Notes: generated by a model not told the origin, from the letters alone. A stretch of DNA of 8,603 nt from Burkholderiales bacterium (GCA_019751575.1 JAIENF010000285.1:1-8603); one strand, 5' to 3'. Positions 1-7,231 are shown, counted from the stretch's first letter. Made by a program: numbers and translations.

Positions 1-131
1 AGGACACGGCGCAGCGCGTGGCCGAGCGTATGGCCATAACCACGCTCGAACGGCTCCATCGTGATCTTCGCCTGCACGGCCGACACCGGTTGTACATCGA
101 TGATGCGCGGCTTCAGGAAGCTGCTTTGCAT
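1..131 (-). CDS. rpoA: RNA polymerase alpha subunit, N-terminal fragment (cut by window edge)
   Basis: This is the first 43 codons of the alpha subunit, which dimerises to seed assembly of RNA polymerase (beta and beta' bind the N-terminal domain). The reading frame starts at ATG 131-129 and runs off the left edge. Visible motifs are the FLKPR segment (residues 5-9), the [13 protein letters not shown] segment (25-37) and the ALRRV helix start (39-43), which contains the Arg equivalent to E. coli R45. The residue equivalent to E. coli Asn41 reads as His (residue 38), which is unusual for this motif. A ribosome binding site AGAGG lies about 8 nt upstream of the ATG. The gene follows rpsD after a 162-bp hairpin-rich gap, the standard alpha-operon order. 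rplQ would be expected next, outside the window. Identity is very secure; the rest of the protein cannot be judged. Confidence 0.96.
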   Translation of the reverse strand, partial: MQSSFLKPRIIDVQPVSAVQAKITMEPFERGYGHTLGHALRRV

Positions 132-293
132 GAATTGACCTCTCGACCGGGAAAGATGGCGACGGGAATGCCTGCGTGGTCACGCAGGGTCTTCGCCGCG
201 AACTGGAGCTGTGGGGTGCGGTGCTGCGGTGCTGCGGGTACGGCAGCGCGCGCGGGACCGGGCGGGGCCCAGTCCCACGCGCGCGCGGGTCGA
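132..293 (-). promoter_or_regulatory. rpsD-rpoA intergenic region with two strong stem-loops
   Basis: This 162-bp gap is much longer than the 15-16 bp gaps between rpsM, rpsK and rpsD. Ten bases after the rpsD stop there is an inverted repeat with 13-nt arms (246-258 and 272-284). It pairs throughout, with one G-U wobble, around a 13-nt loop. A second hairpin (171-177 with 182-188) has a perfect 7-bp stem and a four-base loop, about 40 nt upstream of the rpoA ATG. No T-run follows either stem, so neither looks like a classical intrinsic terminator. A tandem 8-bp repeat GTGCTGCG (plus strand, 221-228 and 229-236) lies between them. I infer a processing, attenuation or mRNA-stability role that tunes rpoA relative to the ribosomal genes. 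No convincing promoter was seen. Confidence 0.6.
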
Positions 294-923
294 TTACTTC
301 GAGTAAAGCTCGACGATCAGCGATTCGTTGATCGTGCTGGGCAGGTCGGTGCGGGACGGCACGCTCTTGAAGACGCCCTTGCCTTCCTTGCCATCGACCG
401 ACAGCCACTCGGGCACGCCGCGCTGCTCGACGGCCTCCATCGCCGCCTTGACGCGCAGCTGCTCGCGCGCACCTGCCGACAGCGCGATCACGTCGCCGGG
501 ACGGACCTGGAACGAGGGGATGTTCACCCGGCGGCCGTTGACCGTCACGCCGTTGTGGCGAACGACCTGGCGCGCTTCGCTGCGCGAGGCACCGAAGCCC
601 ATGCGGAACGCGACGTTGTCCAGGCGGCACTCGAGCAGGGCGAGCAGGTTCTGGCCGGTGATCCCCTTGCGGCGATCGGCTTCGGCATACGTGCGGCGGA
701 ACTGGCGCTCGAGGATGCCGTAGATCCGGCGAACCTTCTGCTTTTCACGCAGCTGGAGCGCATAGTCGGACATGCGGTTGTTGCTCTTCTGGCCGTGCTG
801 GCCAGGGGGATTCGTGCGGCGCTCGATCGAGCACTTGTCGGTGAAGCACTTTTCGCCCTTGAGGAAGAGCTTTTCGCCTTCGCGACGGCACTGGCGGCAT
901 TTCGGATCGGTATTGCGGGCCAC
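294..923 (-). CDS. rpsD: 30S ribosomal protein S4 (zinc-binding C+ form)
   Basis: S4 is a primary 16S rRNA-binding protein that nucleates assembly of the 30S body. In E. coli it also represses its own operon. The 209-residue product is full length. Cysteines 9, 12, 26 and 31 form the N-terminal zinc site of the C+ form. The [18 protein letters not shown] region (52-69) is typical, and the S4 RNA-binding domain spans about 98-160 with the core [18 protein letters not shown]. The protein ends in the family-typical [12 protein letters not shown]. The start is GTG at 923-921: it gives the usual MARN N-terminus and has AGGAG about 9 nt upstream. rpsK ends 16 bp upstream. Between S4 and rpoA the gap is long and structured. 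Confidence 0.98.
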   Translation of the reverse strand: MARNTDPKCRQCRREGEKLFLKGEKCFTDKCSIERRTNPPGQHGQKSNNRMSDYALQLREKQKVRRIYGILERQFRRTYAEADRRKGITGQNLLALLECRLDNVAFRMGFGASRSEARQVVRHNGVTVNGRRVNIPSFQVRPGDVIALSAGAREQLRVKAAMEAVEQRGVPEWLSVDGKEGKGVFKSVPSRTDLPSTINESLIVELYSK

Positions 924-939
924 GGTATGTGTCTCCTGG

Positions 940-1329
940 TCAGACGCGACGGCGCTTGGGCGGGCGGCACCCGTTGTGCGGCACCGGCGTCACGTCCGAG
1001 ATGCTGAGGATCTTGAAGCCGACGGCGTTGAGCGCGCGCACGGCGGACTCGCGACCCGGGCCCGGCCCCTTGATGCGGACTTCGATGTTCTTCACGCCGC
1101 ACTCCTGTGCGGCACGGCCGGCCTGTTCGGCGGCGATCTGCGCGGCGAACGGCGTGCTCTTGCGCGAGCCCTTGAAGCCCGAGCTGCCGGTCGACGCCCA
1201 CGACAGGGCGTTGCCCTGACGGTCGGTGATGGTGACGATCGTGTTGTTGAACGACGCGTGGATGTGCGCGACACCCTCGGCGATGTTCTTCTTGACCTTC
1301 TTGCGGGTCCGCGTTGCGGTCTTAGCCAT
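940..1329 (-). CDS. rpsK: 30S ribosomal protein S11
   Basis: S11 sits on the 30S platform, helping to shape the mRNA exit region together with S7 and S18. The 129-residue product is the normal length. Diagnostic segments are [31 protein letters not shown], the glycine-rich [14 protein letters not shown] and the C-terminal [13 protein letters not shown], whose HNG site is the Asn known to form isoaspartate in E. coli S11. The ATG at 1329-1327 has AAGGA about 11 nt upstream, within the short 15-bp gap after rpsM. The basic KKVKKN lead-in and the PKRRRV end resemble betaproteobacterial S11. It is cotranscribed with rpsM and rpsD by position. Confidence 0.98.
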   Translation of the reverse strand: MAKTATRTRKKVKKNIAEGVAHIHASFNNTIVTITDRQGNALSWASTGSSGFKGSRKSTPFAAQIAAEQAGRAAQECGVKNIEVRIKGPGPGRESAVRALNAVGFKILSISDVTPVPHNGCRPPKRRRV

Positions 1330-1344
1330 GTCTATCGAATCCTT

Positions 1345-1719
1345 TTAACCCGGCTTGCCGGACGTCGCCCGGATCGCCTTGCGCGGACCCTTCCGGGTAC
1401 GGGCGTTGGTGCGGGTGCGCTGTCCGCGAACCGGCAGGCCGCGGCGGTGCCGGAGGCCACGGTAGCAGCCGAGGTCCATCAGCCGCTTGATGCTCATGTT
1501 CACCTCGCGGCGAAGGTCGCCTTCGACGGTGAACTTGCCGACGTGGTCACGGAGCTTGTCCATTTCCGCGTCGGTGAGTTCCTTCATCTTGGTGGTGGTC
1601 TTGATGCCCGACGCCTCGCAGATGGCTTTCGACCGGGAAGGGCCGATGCCATAGATCGAGGTCAGGGCGACCACCACGTGCTGATGGTTCGGGATGTTTA
1701 CGCCAGCAATACGAGCCAT
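1345..1719 (-). CDS. rpsM: 30S ribosomal protein S13
   Basis: S13 lies in the 30S head, contacts P-site tRNA through its C-terminal tail and forms intersubunit bridges with 23S rRNA and L5. The 124-residue product begins [11 protein letters not shown], carries the [13 protein letters not shown] helix-two-turn-helix segment (about 22-34) and has the basic [20 protein letters not shown] region followed by a Lys/Arg-rich tail. It is first gene of the alpha unit: a strong promoter lies about 30-58 bp upstream of the ATG, giving a predicted leader of only about 25 nt. The Shine-Dalgarno is weak (TGAG about 9 nt upstream). In E. coli the rpsM start region is where S4 represses the operon. A comparable structure is possible here but not demonstrated. 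Confidence 0.98.
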   Translation of the reverse strand: MARIAGVNIPNHQHVVVALTSIYGIGPSRSKAICEASGIKTTTKMKELTDAEMDKLRDHVGKFTVEGDLRREVNMSIKRLMDLGCYRGLRHRRGLPVRGQRTRTNARTRKGPRKAIRATSGKPG

Positions 1720-1748
1720 GCGATTGTGCTCAGAACGAAAAACCGCTG

Positions 1749-1777
1749 ATTATATCCGCCGGAAGGCTTGCAGGCAA
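1749..1777 (-). promoter_or_regulatory. alpha-operon promoter (sigma70 type) upstream of rpsM
   Basis: On the minus strand a perfect -10 hexamer TATAAT (1754-1749) lies 17 bp downstream of TTGCCT (1777-1772), a 4/6 match to the -35 consensus. Optimal spacing, a perfect -10 and position just upstream of rpsM support a vegetative promoter. Transcription should start near 1742-1744, about 25 nt before the rpsM ATG. Start site is inferred. Confidence 0.8.
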
Positions 1778-1800
1778 CCTGGAAGGATGCCGCTGGTGCC

Positions 1801-1838
1801 CCGGACGGGCTTGAAGGGACCGAACCGATGCCGCCCGG
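1801..1838 (-). other. stem-loop just downstream of rpmJ
   Basis: The segments 1831-1838 and 1801-1808 form an 8-bp stem with one G-U pair and a 22-nt loop, starting one base after the rpmJ stop codon. No T-run follows. It lies between the end of the spc unit and the alpha promoter, so it may protect or trim the 3' end of the upstream transcript or weaken read-through. That function is inferred. Confidence 0.45.
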
Positions 1839-1839
1839 C

Positions 1840-1953
1840 TCAACCCTGGCGCTGCTTGTGCCGCGGATCGGTGCAGATCACACGCACCACACCGTGGCGG
1901 CGGATGACCTTGCACTTGCGGCAAATCTTCTTTACGGAAGCCTGTACTTTCAT
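1840..1953 (-). CDS. rpmJ: 50S ribosomal protein L36 (zinc-ribbon form)
   Basis: L36 is the smallest protein of the large subunit and helps organise 23S rRNA near L6 and the helix 89-97 region. Translation from ATG 1953-1951 to TGA 1842-1840 gives 37 residues beginning [11 protein letters not shown] and ending DPRHKQRQG. Cys11, Cys14, Cys27 and His32 form the CxxC-x12-C-x4-H zinc site, so this is the primary zinc-containing type rather than the zinc-free paralogue. A ribosome binding site AGGGG lies about 6 nt before the ATG. The gene follows infA after a 112-bp gap with two hairpins and closes the spc unit; the alpha promoter is downstream. At 37 codons it is easily lost by length filters. 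Confidence 0.97.
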   Translation of the reverse strand: MKVQASVKKICRKCKVIRRHGVVRVICTDPRHKQRQG

Positions 1954-2065
1954 GATGACCCCTGGATAAAGCTGTCTGGACTCTGGGCCGCCGCAGCGGC
2001 CGACTTCTGATCTGGGAAACCTGCGCTGCCTGGGTGCTGCCGCCGGGAGCCATTCCCGGCCTGGT
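1954..2065 (-). other. infA-rpmJ intergenic region with two hairpins
   Basis: This 112-bp gap contains two perfect stem-loops. The first (2042-2048 with 2054-2060) has a 7-bp stem, GCCGGGA against TCCCGGC, and a 5-nt loop, starting five bases after the infA stop. The second (1986-1991 with 1996-2001) has a 6-bp GGCCGC/GCGGCC stem and a 4-nt loop. Neither is followed by a T-run. No promoter was recognised. They may mark an RNA processing or stability boundary between infA and rpmJ; this is inference. Confidence 0.5.
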
Positions 2066-2284
2066 TCAACGTGCGCGGAAGGTGATCCGGGCGCGCGACA
2101 GGTCGTAGGGACTGACCTCGACCGTCACCTTGTCGCCCGGGAGGATCCGGATGTAGTGCATCCGCATCTTTCCGGAGATGTGCGACAGCACCACGTGCCC
2201 GTTCTCGAGCTTCACGCGGAACGTCGCGTTGGGCAGGGTCTCGAGGACCTCGCCCTGCATCTGAATCGTTTCTTCCTTCGCCAT
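2066..2284 (-). CDS. infA: translation initiation factor IF-1
   Basis: IF-1 binds the 30S A site and works with IF-2 and IF-3 during initiation. The 72-residue product is a single S1-type OB-fold domain, with hallmark segments [19 protein letters not shown], the central [22 protein letters not shown] and the C-terminal [21 protein letters not shown] 2284-2282 was chosen because it gives the universal MAKE(E/D) N-terminus; the open frame extends further upstream but that part overlaps the end of secY and matches nothing in the family. The Shine-Dalgarno is weak (an AGG about 14 nt upstream). Placement between secY and rpmJ is typical of Betaproteobacteria and many other phyla but not of enteric bacteria, where infA lies elsewhere. 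Confidence 0.98.
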   Translation of the reverse strand: MAKEETIQMQGEVLETLPNATFRVKLENGHVVLSHISGKMRMHYIRILPGDKVTVEVSPYDLSRARITFRAR

Positions 2285-2327
2285 CCGGTCGGAGCGCCTG
2301 TCTTTGGAATACGGTGGTTTGCGGCAG

Positions 2328-3656
2328 CTACGGACGGGTCGGGAACATCCCGCCACCGCCCTTGAGGTTGGCCTTCTTGAGGAGGCTCTCGTACTGGTGG
2401 GTCATCATGTACGCCTGCACCTGCTGCATGAAATCCATGGTCACGACCACGATGATCAGCAGGCTGGTACCGCCGAAGTAGAACGGCACGTTGAAGCGGA
2501 CGATGAGGAATTCGGGGATCAGGCAGACGACGGTGATGTAGATGGCCCCGATCAGCGTCAGCCGCGTCGTGATGTCACCGATGTACTTCGCGGTCTGGTC
2601 GCCCGGCCGGATGCCCGGCACGAACGCCCCGCTCTTCTTGAGGTTGTCCGCCGTTTCCTTCGGGTTGTACATCAGGGCGGTGTAGAAGAAGCAGAAGAAG
2701 ATGATGGCGGAGGCGTACAGCAGGACGTAGACCGGCTGCCCGGGATGCAGCATGCCCGACAGGTCTTTCAGCCAGTTCATGCCTTCGCTCGCGCCGAACC
2801 AGCCGGAGATCGTCGCCGGGAACAGGATGATCGACGAAGCGAAGATCGGCGGGATCACGCCAGCCATGTTCAGCTTGAGCGGCAGGTGCGAGCTCTGGCC
2901 GCCGTAGACCTTGCGCCCGACCTGGCGCTTGGCGTAGTTGACCAGGATCTTTCGCTGGCCACGCTCGACGAACACCACGAAGCAGGTGAGGCCGACCGCC
3001 AGCACCATCAGGATCACCACGAAGGCGATCGAGAACGAACCGGTGCGCGCCAGCTCGAGCGTGCCGCCGATCGCCTGGGGCAGGCCGGCGACGATGCCGG
3101 CGAAGATGATCAGCGAGATGCCGTTGCCGATGCCGCGCTCGGTGATCTGCTCGCCCAGCCACATGAGGAACATCGTGCCGGCGACCAGCGTGACCACGGT
3201 GACGAACATGAACATGGTGCCGGGCGAGATCACCAGGCCGGGCTGCGCCTGCAGCGCGACCGAGATGCCCATCGCCTGGAACAGCGCAAGCACGGCCGTG
3301 CCGTAGCGCGTGTACTGGGTGATCTTGCGGCGGCCCGCCTCGCCTTCCTTCTTCAGCGCTTCGAGGTGCGGCGACACCACCGTCATCAGCTGCATGATGA
3401 TCGAGGCAGAGATGTACGGCATGATGCCGAGCGCGAAGATCGAGAATCGCGACAACGCGCCACCCGAGAACATGTTGAACATGTCGAGGATGCCGCCGCG
3501 CTGCTGGTTGAACAGCTGCGCCAGCTGGTCGGGATCGATGCCCGGAACCGGCACGTGCGTGCCGATCCGGTACACGATCAGCGCGCCGAGCACGAACAGG
3601 AGACGCCGTTTCAGGTCTCCCATCTTGCTGCCGCCGACTGCCGATGCTGTAGCCAC
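2328..3656 (-). CDS. secY: preprotein translocase subunit SecY
   Basis: SecY is the inner-membrane channel of the SecYEG translocon, passing unfolded preproteins from SecA or ribosomes. The 442-residue product has the normal length and about ten hydrophobic segments, the first at about 18-37. The plug and TM2 region covers [18 protein letters not shown] (54-71) followed by [14 protein letters not shown]. The SecA/ribosome-contacting loop near 231-252 has [15 protein letters not shown], followed by [13 protein letters not shown]. The tail [16 protein letters not shown] is somewhat longer than the E. coli end. The start is GTG 3656-3654, supported by AAGGG ending 7 nt upstream; the ATG at codon 12 has no comparable site. 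It follows rplO after 68 bp and precedes infA by 43 bp. Confidence 0.98.
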   Translation of the reverse strand: MATASAVGGSKMGDLKRRLLFVLGALIVYRIGTHVPVPGIDPDQLAQLFNQQRGGILDMFNMFSGGALSRFSIFALGIMPYISASIIMQLMTVVSPHLEALKKEGEAGRRKITQYTRYGTAVLALFQAMGISVALQAQPGLVISPGTMFMFVTVVTLVAGTMFLMWLGEQITERGIGNGISLIIFAGIVAGLPQAIGGTLELARTGSFSIAFVVILMVLAVGLTCFVVFVERGQRKILVNYAKRQVGRKVYGGQSSHLPLKLNMAGVIPPIFASSIILFPATISGWFGASEGMNWLKDLSGMLHPGQPVYVLLYASAIIFFCFFYTALMYNPKETADNLKKSGAFVPGIRPGDQTAKYIGDITTRLTLIGAIYITVVCLIPEFLIVRFNVPFYFGGTSLLIIVVVTMDFMQQVQAYMMTHQYESLLKKANLKGGGGMFPTRP

Positions 3657-3724
3657 TGTTTATCCCTTGTACATCGCCGTCACCGGCGATTCATCCTTGG
3701 AACCGTCGAACTCGAACTGCCCGC
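3657..3724 (-). promoter_or_regulatory. rplO-secY gap with GNRA-loop hairpin and the secY ribosome binding site
   Basis: The gap holds a perfect 7-bp stem, ATCGCCG against CGGCGAT (3673-3679 with 3684-3690), closed on the transcribed strand by the tetraloop GTGA, a GNRA-type loop. It ends four bases before the AAGGG Shine-Dalgarno (3664-3668) that supports the GTG start of secY. I infer an effect on secY translation or mRNA stability. Confidence 0.5.
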
Positions 3725-4186
3725 CTACGCCGAAGCCGCGGCTTCGGGTTCCGGCAGGGTGACCGTGCCGCCCAGTGCCTCGATCGCACTTTTCGCGCCC
3801 TTGGTCACGCCAAGACCCGACACAGAGATCTTCTTGTCGAGCTTGCCGCACAGGAAGACCTTCGCGCGCTTGGCGGCGGACGGCACCAGCTTCGCCGCGA
3901 CCAGTGCCGCAAAGTCGATCACTTCGACGTCCAGGCCGGCCAGGTCGCCCAGGCGGACCTGCGCCACTGCGTTCGGCTGCAGCGGGGTGAACCCGCGCTT
4001 GGGCAGCCGGCGCTGGAACGGCATCTGGCCGCCCTCGAAGCCGACCTTGTGGAAGCCGCCCGAACGGGACTTCTGCCCCTTGTGGCCACGACCACCCGTC
4101 TTGCCGGTGCCGCTGCCGATGCCACGGCCGACGCGCTTGCGTTCGGACTTGGACCCGATCCCCGGGCTCAATTCATTCAGGCGCAT
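3725..4186 (-). CDS. rplO: 50S ribosomal protein L15
   Basis: L15 is a large-subunit assembly protein whose long N-terminal extension threads through 23S rRNA. The 153-residue product begins [20 protein letters not shown] and carries the glycine/arginine-rich [20 protein letters not shown] (22-41), then [20 protein letters not shown] (43-62) and KRGF. The C-terminal part holds the [20 protein letters not shown] fold segment (121-140), ending in an acidic/alanine tail. The ATG at 4186-4184 lies four bases after the rpmD stop, and its ribosome binding site GAGGG falls inside the last rpmD codons, which suggests translational coupling. Sequence resembles betaproteobacterial L15. Confidence 0.98.
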   Translation of the reverse strand: MRLNELSPGIGSKSERKRVGRGIGSGTGKTGGRGHKGQKSRSGGFHKVGFEGGQMPFQRRLPKRGFTPLQPNAVAQVRLGDLAGLDVEVIDFAALVAAKLVPSAAKRAKVFLCGKLDKKISVSGLGVTKGAKSAIEALGGTVTLPEPEAAASA

Positions 4187-4190
4187 GGTC

Positions 4191-4379
4191 TCAGCCCTCG
4201 CACTTCAGAAGATACGACACCTTGTTGATCATCCCGCGCACCGCCGGGGTGTCCTCGACCTCCACCGTGTGTTGCCGGTGCTTGAGGCCGAGCCCGCGCA
4301 CGCAGGCGCGATGCGACTCGCGCGTGCCGATCACGCTCTTCACCAGCGTGACCTTCAGTTTCTTTGCTGTCGTCGACAT
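4191..4379 (-). CDS. rpmD: 50S ribosomal protein L30
   Basis: L30 is a small large-subunit protein bound to 23S rRNA near the 5S region. The 62-residue product begins [19 protein letters not shown], has the conserved [12 protein letters not shown] segment (23-34) and ends [21 protein letters not shown], closely matching the betaproteobacterial pattern. The ATG at 4379-4377 is preceded by GAGAG about 9 nt upstream in the 19-bp gap after rpsE. The stop codon sits four bases before the rplO start. The rpsE-rpmD-rplO order is the standard spc arrangement. Confidence 0.97.
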   Translation of the reverse strand: MSTTAKKLKVTLVKSVIGTRESHRACVRGLGLKHRQHTVEVEDTPAVRGMINKVSYLLKCEG

Positions 4380-4398
4380 GGCAGTACTCTCGTTTCTA

Positions 4399-4935
4399 TC
4401 AGGCGCCGGTGACTTCGGCGACCGTCTTGCCGCGCTTGGCGGCGATCTCGGCCGGGGTGTTCATCGACGCAAGCCCGTTCAGGGTGGCGCGCACGACGTT
4501 GTAGGGGTTGGTCGATCCGAGGCACTTGGCGAGCACGTTGGTGACGCCCATCACCTCGAAGATCGCGCGCATCGGGCCGCCGGCGATGATGCCGGTACCG
4601 TCGGACGCGGGCAGCATCAGCACGACCGACGCGCCGTGGCGACCGACCACCGAATGCTGCAGCGTGCCGTTCTTGAGGTTCACCTTGAGCAGCTTGCGCC
4701 GCGCCTCGTCCATGGCCTTCTGCACGGCGACCGGGACTTCCCGCGCCTTGCCCTTGCCCATGCCGATGCCGCCGTCGCCATCGCCGACCACCGTGAGTGC
4801 AGCAAAACCGAGGATCCGACCACCCTTGACCACCTTGGTCACGCGGTTGATCGCGATCATCTTCTCGCGCATGCCGTCGGAATCGTCCTGCTTTTCCTGC
4901 CGGCGGTTATCGCGCCGGTTGCTGTTTTGCGCCAT
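4399..4935 (-). CDS. rpsE: 30S ribosomal protein S5
   Basis: S5 contributes to decoding fidelity and to the mRNA-unwinding entry tunnel with S3 and S4. The 178-residue product has a charged, probably disordered N-terminal extension (about 1-22), then the double-stranded RNA-binding-like domain starting [18 protein letters not shown] (23-40) with [20 protein letters not shown] (47-66). The C-terminal domain includes [19 protein letters not shown] (113-131) and [16 protein letters not shown] (140-155), ending [13 protein letters not shown]. The [19 protein letters not shown] wording is betaproteobacteria-like. The ATG at 4935-4933 gives this full extension; the Shine-Dalgarno is only moderate (GAGAG). 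A 59-bp gap separates it from rplR. Confidence 0.98.
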   Translation of the reverse strand: MAQNSNRRDNRRQEKQDDSDGMREKMIAINRVTKVVKGGRILGFAALTVVGDGDGGIGMGKGKAREVPVAVQKAMDEARRKLLKVNLKNGTLQHSVVGRHGASVVLMLPASDGTGIIAGGPMRAIFEVMGVTNVLAKCLGSTNPYNVVRATLNGLASMNTPAEIAAKRGKTVAEVTGA

Positions 4936-4972
4936 TCGAGTCTCTCGCTTGGTCTTGAGTCAGTGTTTCAGT

Positions 4973-4991
4973 GACGTCGGGTATGGACGTC
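4973..4991 (-). repeat. paired GACGTC palindromes after rplR
   Basis: Two copies of the self-complementary hexamer GACGTC (4973-4978 and 4986-4991) are separated by 7 bases and begin three bases after the rplR stop codon. In RNA they can pair as a 6-bp stem with a 7-nt loop. No T-run follows. Role unknown; a small stability element or chance are both possible. Confidence 0.4.
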
Positions 4992-4994
4992 GGA

Positions 4995-5351
4995 TCAGAA
5001 CTTCAGGCCGGCTTCGCGCGCGGCCTCGGCGACTGCCTTCACGCGGCCGTGGTACCGGAAACCGGAACGGTCGAACGCGACCGCCTCGATGCCCAGGACC
5101 TTTGCCTTCTCGGCGATCGCCTTGCCCACCAGGCTGGCCGCGGCGATGGTCGCGGTCTTCGGGGTGGCCGTGCGGATCGACTCGTCGAGCGTGGACGCCG
5201 TCGCCAGCACGCGGTCGCCCGATGCGGCGATGACCTGTGCATAGATGTGGTTGTTGGAACGATGCACCGCGAGGCGCACCGCACGCGAGAGCGCGACCTT
5301 GCGGCGGGTCTGCTTCGACCTGCGCAGGCGGGAGAGTTTGCGATCGAACAT
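4995..5351 (-). CDS. rplR: 50S ribosomal protein L18
   Basis: L18 binds 5S rRNA and, with L5, anchors it in the central protuberance. The 118-residue product starts [19 protein letters not shown], a basic 5S-binding tail, and continues with [16 protein letters not shown], the ATASTLD strand, the [15 protein letters not shown] helix and the family-typical [26 protein letters not shown] end. The ATG at 5351-5349 has GAGG about 9 nt upstream in the 15-bp gap after rplF. Length is normal for the family. Confidence 0.98.
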   Translation of the reverse strand: MFDRKLSRLRRSKQTRRKVALSRAVRLAVHRSNNHIYAQVIAASGDRVLATASTLDESIRTATPKTATIAAASLVGKAIAEKAKVLGIEAVAFDRSGFRYHGRVKAVAEAAREAGLKF

Positions 5352-5366
5352 GGTGTCGGCCTCGCC

Positions 5367-5900
5367 TTATTTCTTCTTCGTTTCTTTGATCACGACGACT
5401 TCGTCGGAATAGCGCACGCCCTTGCCCTTGTACGGCTCGGGCGGACGATAGCTGCGCACCTCTGCCGCGACCTGCCCGACCACCTGCTTGTCGATGCCCT
5501 TGATCAGGATCTCGGTCTGGGTGGGGGTGGCGACGGTGATGCCCTTGGGCATCTGGTGCACGACCGGGTGGGAGAAGCCCAGGGTCAGGTTGAGCTTGTC
5601 GCCCTGTGCCTGCGCCCTGTAGCCCACGCCGACCAGTTGCAGCTTCCGCTCGAAGCCCTTGGTGACGCCGGTGACCATGTTGCTGACCAGCGCGCGAAGG
5701 GTTCCGGACATGGCCGCGGCCTGGGTGGTAGCGTCGAGCACCTTGATGCGGAGCTCGTTGCCTTCCTTCTCCACCGCGACGCCTCCGGTGACCGCCTGCT
5801 GCGCGGTGCCCAGCGGGCCCTTGATGCTGATCGAGTCCGGCGCGATGGCGACTTCCACGCCAGCGGGCACCGGGACAGGTGACTTACCGATTCGAGACAT
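5367..5900 (-). CDS. rplF: 50S ribosomal protein L6
   Basis: L6 lies near the sarcin-ricin loop and the factor-binding site of the large subunit. The 177-residue product begins [17 protein letters not shown] and shows the expected duplicated fold: first repeat SISIKGPLG (23-31), second-half segments [20 protein letters not shown] and the conserved [20 protein letters not shown] followed by YKGKGVRY. It ends in a basic KETKKK tail. The ATG at 5900-5898 has GGAG about 9 nt upstream; the gap after rpsH is 27 bp. It is an ordinary full-length member. Confidence 0.98.
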   Translation of the reverse strand: MSRIGKSPVPVPAGVEVAIAPDSISIKGPLGTAQQAVTGGVAVEKEGNELRIKVLDATTQAAAMSGTLRALVSNMVTGVTKGFERKLQLVGVGYRAQAQGDKLNLTLGFSHPVVHQMPKGITVATPTQTEILIKGIDKQVVGQVAAEVRSYRPPEPYKGKGVRYSDEVVVIKETKKK

Positions 5901-5927
5901 TTGCCGACTCCGTCCGCTCTGTCAGGG

Positions 5928-6323
5928 TCAGTGCACAACGCACAGGACTTCGCCGCCGATACCGTGCTGGCGCGCCTGGCGGTCGGTCATCACGCCCTTG
6001 GACGTGGACACGATCGCAACCCCGAGGTTGTTCATCACGCGCGGCAGGTCGTGGGTGCCGCGATAGACGCGCAACCCAGGCCGGCTCACCCGCTCGATCT
6101 TTTCGATGACCGGCTCGCCTGCGTAGTAACGCAGGCCGATGTCCAGCACCGGCTTTCCGTCGTTCGGACGGACCGCAAAGTCGTCGATATAGCCTTCGTC
6201 CTTGAGGACCTTGGCAATCGAAACCTTGAGCTTGCTCGAAGGCATCTCGACAGAAGTCTTCTCCGCCATCTGCGCGTTGCGAATGCGCGTCAGCATGTCG
6301 GCGATCGGATCACTCATGCTCAT
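5928..6323 (-). CDS. rpsH: 30S ribosomal protein S8
   Basis: S8 binds helix 21 of 16S rRNA early in 30S assembly. In E. coli it is also the translational repressor of the spc operon, acting at the start of rplE. The 131-residue product begins [18 protein letters not shown] and ends with the diagnostic [18 protein letters not shown] (101-118) and [13 protein letters not shown]-binding region. ATG 6323-6321 was chosen over the in-frame ATG two codons later because AGGAG lies about 8 nt upstream and MSM starts are common in the family. It follows rpsN by 10 bp. If feedback is conserved, this product would control the operon from within. Confidence 0.98.
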   Translation of the reverse strand: MSMSDPIADMLTRIRNAQMAEKTSVEMPSSKLKVSIAKVLKDEGYIDDFAVRPNDGKPVLDIGLRYYAGEPVIEKIERVSRPGLRVYRGTHDLPRVMNNLGVAIVSTSKGVMTDRQARQHGIGGEVLCVVH

Positions 6324-6333
6324 ACGAAAGCTC

Positions 6334-6639
6334 CTACCAGCTTGCCTTGGTCACGCCCGGAACTTCTCCGCGCATGGCGATTTCACGAAGCTTGTTGCGG
6401 CCGAGGCCGAACTTGCTGTACACGCCGCGCGGACGCCCGGTCAGCGAACACCGGTTGCGCACGCGCACCGGCGACGCATCGCGCGGCATGCGCTGGATCT
6501 TCTCGCGCGCGGCCATGCGGTCTTCGTCGGACAGTTGCGGGTCGCGCGCCTGCGCCATCAGTTCCTTGCGCTTCGCTGCGAACTTCGCGACCGTCTCGAT
6601 GCGCTTCTGGTTGCGATTGATGAGGGACTGCTTTGCCAT
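6334..6639 (-). CDS. rpsN: 30S ribosomal protein S14 (long zinc-free form)
   Basis: S14 is a late-assembling protein of the 30S head. The 101-residue product is the long C- form: it begins [13 protein letters not shown] and has the conserved [20 protein letters not shown] (61-80) and [21 protein letters not shown]. Only one of the four zinc-ribbon cysteines survives (Cys64), so zinc binding through the CxxC pair motif is not possible. The ATG at 6639-6637 lies 10 bp after the rplE stop, and its ribosome binding site (GAGGA) overlaps that stop, suggesting coupled translation with rplE. Confidence 0.98.
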   Translation of the reverse strand: MAKQSLINRNQKRIETVAKFAAKRKELMAQARDPQLSDEDRMAAREKIQRMPRDASPVRVRNRCSLTGRPRGVYSKFGLGRNKLREIAMRGEVPGVTKASW

Positions 6640-6649
6640 CTCTTGGTCC

Positions 6650-7189
6650 TCAGTTCCGGAACGGGAATTGGAAGGCAGCCAGCAGCGCGCGCCCTTCCTC
6701 GTCGGTGCGTGCAGTGGTGGTGATGGTGATGTTCATCCCGCGCACTGCATCGACCTTGTCGTAGTCGATCTCGGGGAAGATGATCTGCTCGCGCACGCCC
6801 ATGTTGTAGTTGCCGCGGCCGTCGAACGCCTTCCCGGAAATGCCGCGGAAATCGCGGATACGCGGAATGGCGATGGACACGAGGCGGTCCAGGAATTCAT
6901 ACATCCGCTCGCCACGAAGGGTGACCATGCAGCCGATCGGGTAGCCTTCGCGGATCTTGAACCCGGCGATCGACTTGCGCGACTTGGTCGCGACCGGCTT
7001 CTGGCCGGCGATCTTCTGCATGTCGCCGATCGCGTTCTCGAGGACCTTCTTGTCCGCGACCGCTTCGCCGACACCCATGTTCAGCGTGATCTTGAGGATC
7101 CGCGGGACCTGCATCTGCGTCTTGTAGCCGAACTTGGCAGTCAGGTCGGGGACGACTTTCTCGCGGTAGTGTTCTTTGAGCCGGGCCAT
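6650..7189 (-). CDS. rplE: 50S ribosomal protein L5
   Basis: L5 binds 5S rRNA with L18 in the central protuberance and contacts S13 and P-site tRNA. The 179-residue product begins [20 protein letters not shown] and shows [17 protein letters not shown] (28-44), [20 protein letters not shown] (72-91), the [20 protein letters not shown] block (111-130), [20 protein letters not shown] and the FQFPFRN end. ATG 7189-7187 was chosen because it yields the family N-terminus and has AGAGG about 12 nt upstream. The frame stays open far upstream across rplX, but that stretch is an out-of-frame shadow. The 62-bp gap after rplX is where E. coli S8 regulates the operon, and it contains a hairpin here. Confidence 0.98.
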   Translation of the reverse strand: MARLKEHYREKVVPDLTAKFGYKTQMQVPRILKITLNMGVGEAVADKKVLENAIGDMQKIAGQKPVATKSRKSIAGFKIREGYPIGCMVTLRGERMYEFLDRLVSIAIPRIRDFRGISGKAFDGRGNYNMGVREQIIFPEIDYDKVDAVRGMNITITTTARTDEEGRALLAAFQFPFRN

Positions 7190-7231
7190 TTTTCGCAAAA
7201 CCTCTTCGGGGACGGACCACACCGGGCGCAG

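Noticed and set aside
246..284. Intrinsic terminator after rpsD
   Set aside because: The stem is strong but no run of T follows on the transcribed strand and rpoA, normally cotranscribed, lies downstream.
18..1749. Overlapping plus-strand open frames of 325-329 codons across rpsD, rpsK and rpsM
   Set aside because: They are antisense shadows of three ribosomal protein genes and have no recognisable protein features.
3660..3851. Minus-strand 63-codon open frame bridging rplO and secY, ending next to the secY start
   Set aside because: Most of it is an alternative frame of rplO and it has no family resemblance; only the hairpin and ribosome binding site in the gap are supported.
2304..4412. 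Plus-strand open frame of 702 codons antisense to secY, rplO and rpmD
   Set aside because: It mirrors well-supported minus-strand genes; the composition is His/Asp/Arg-rich low-complexity typical of antisense frames in GC-rich coding DNA, and no known family is recognisable.
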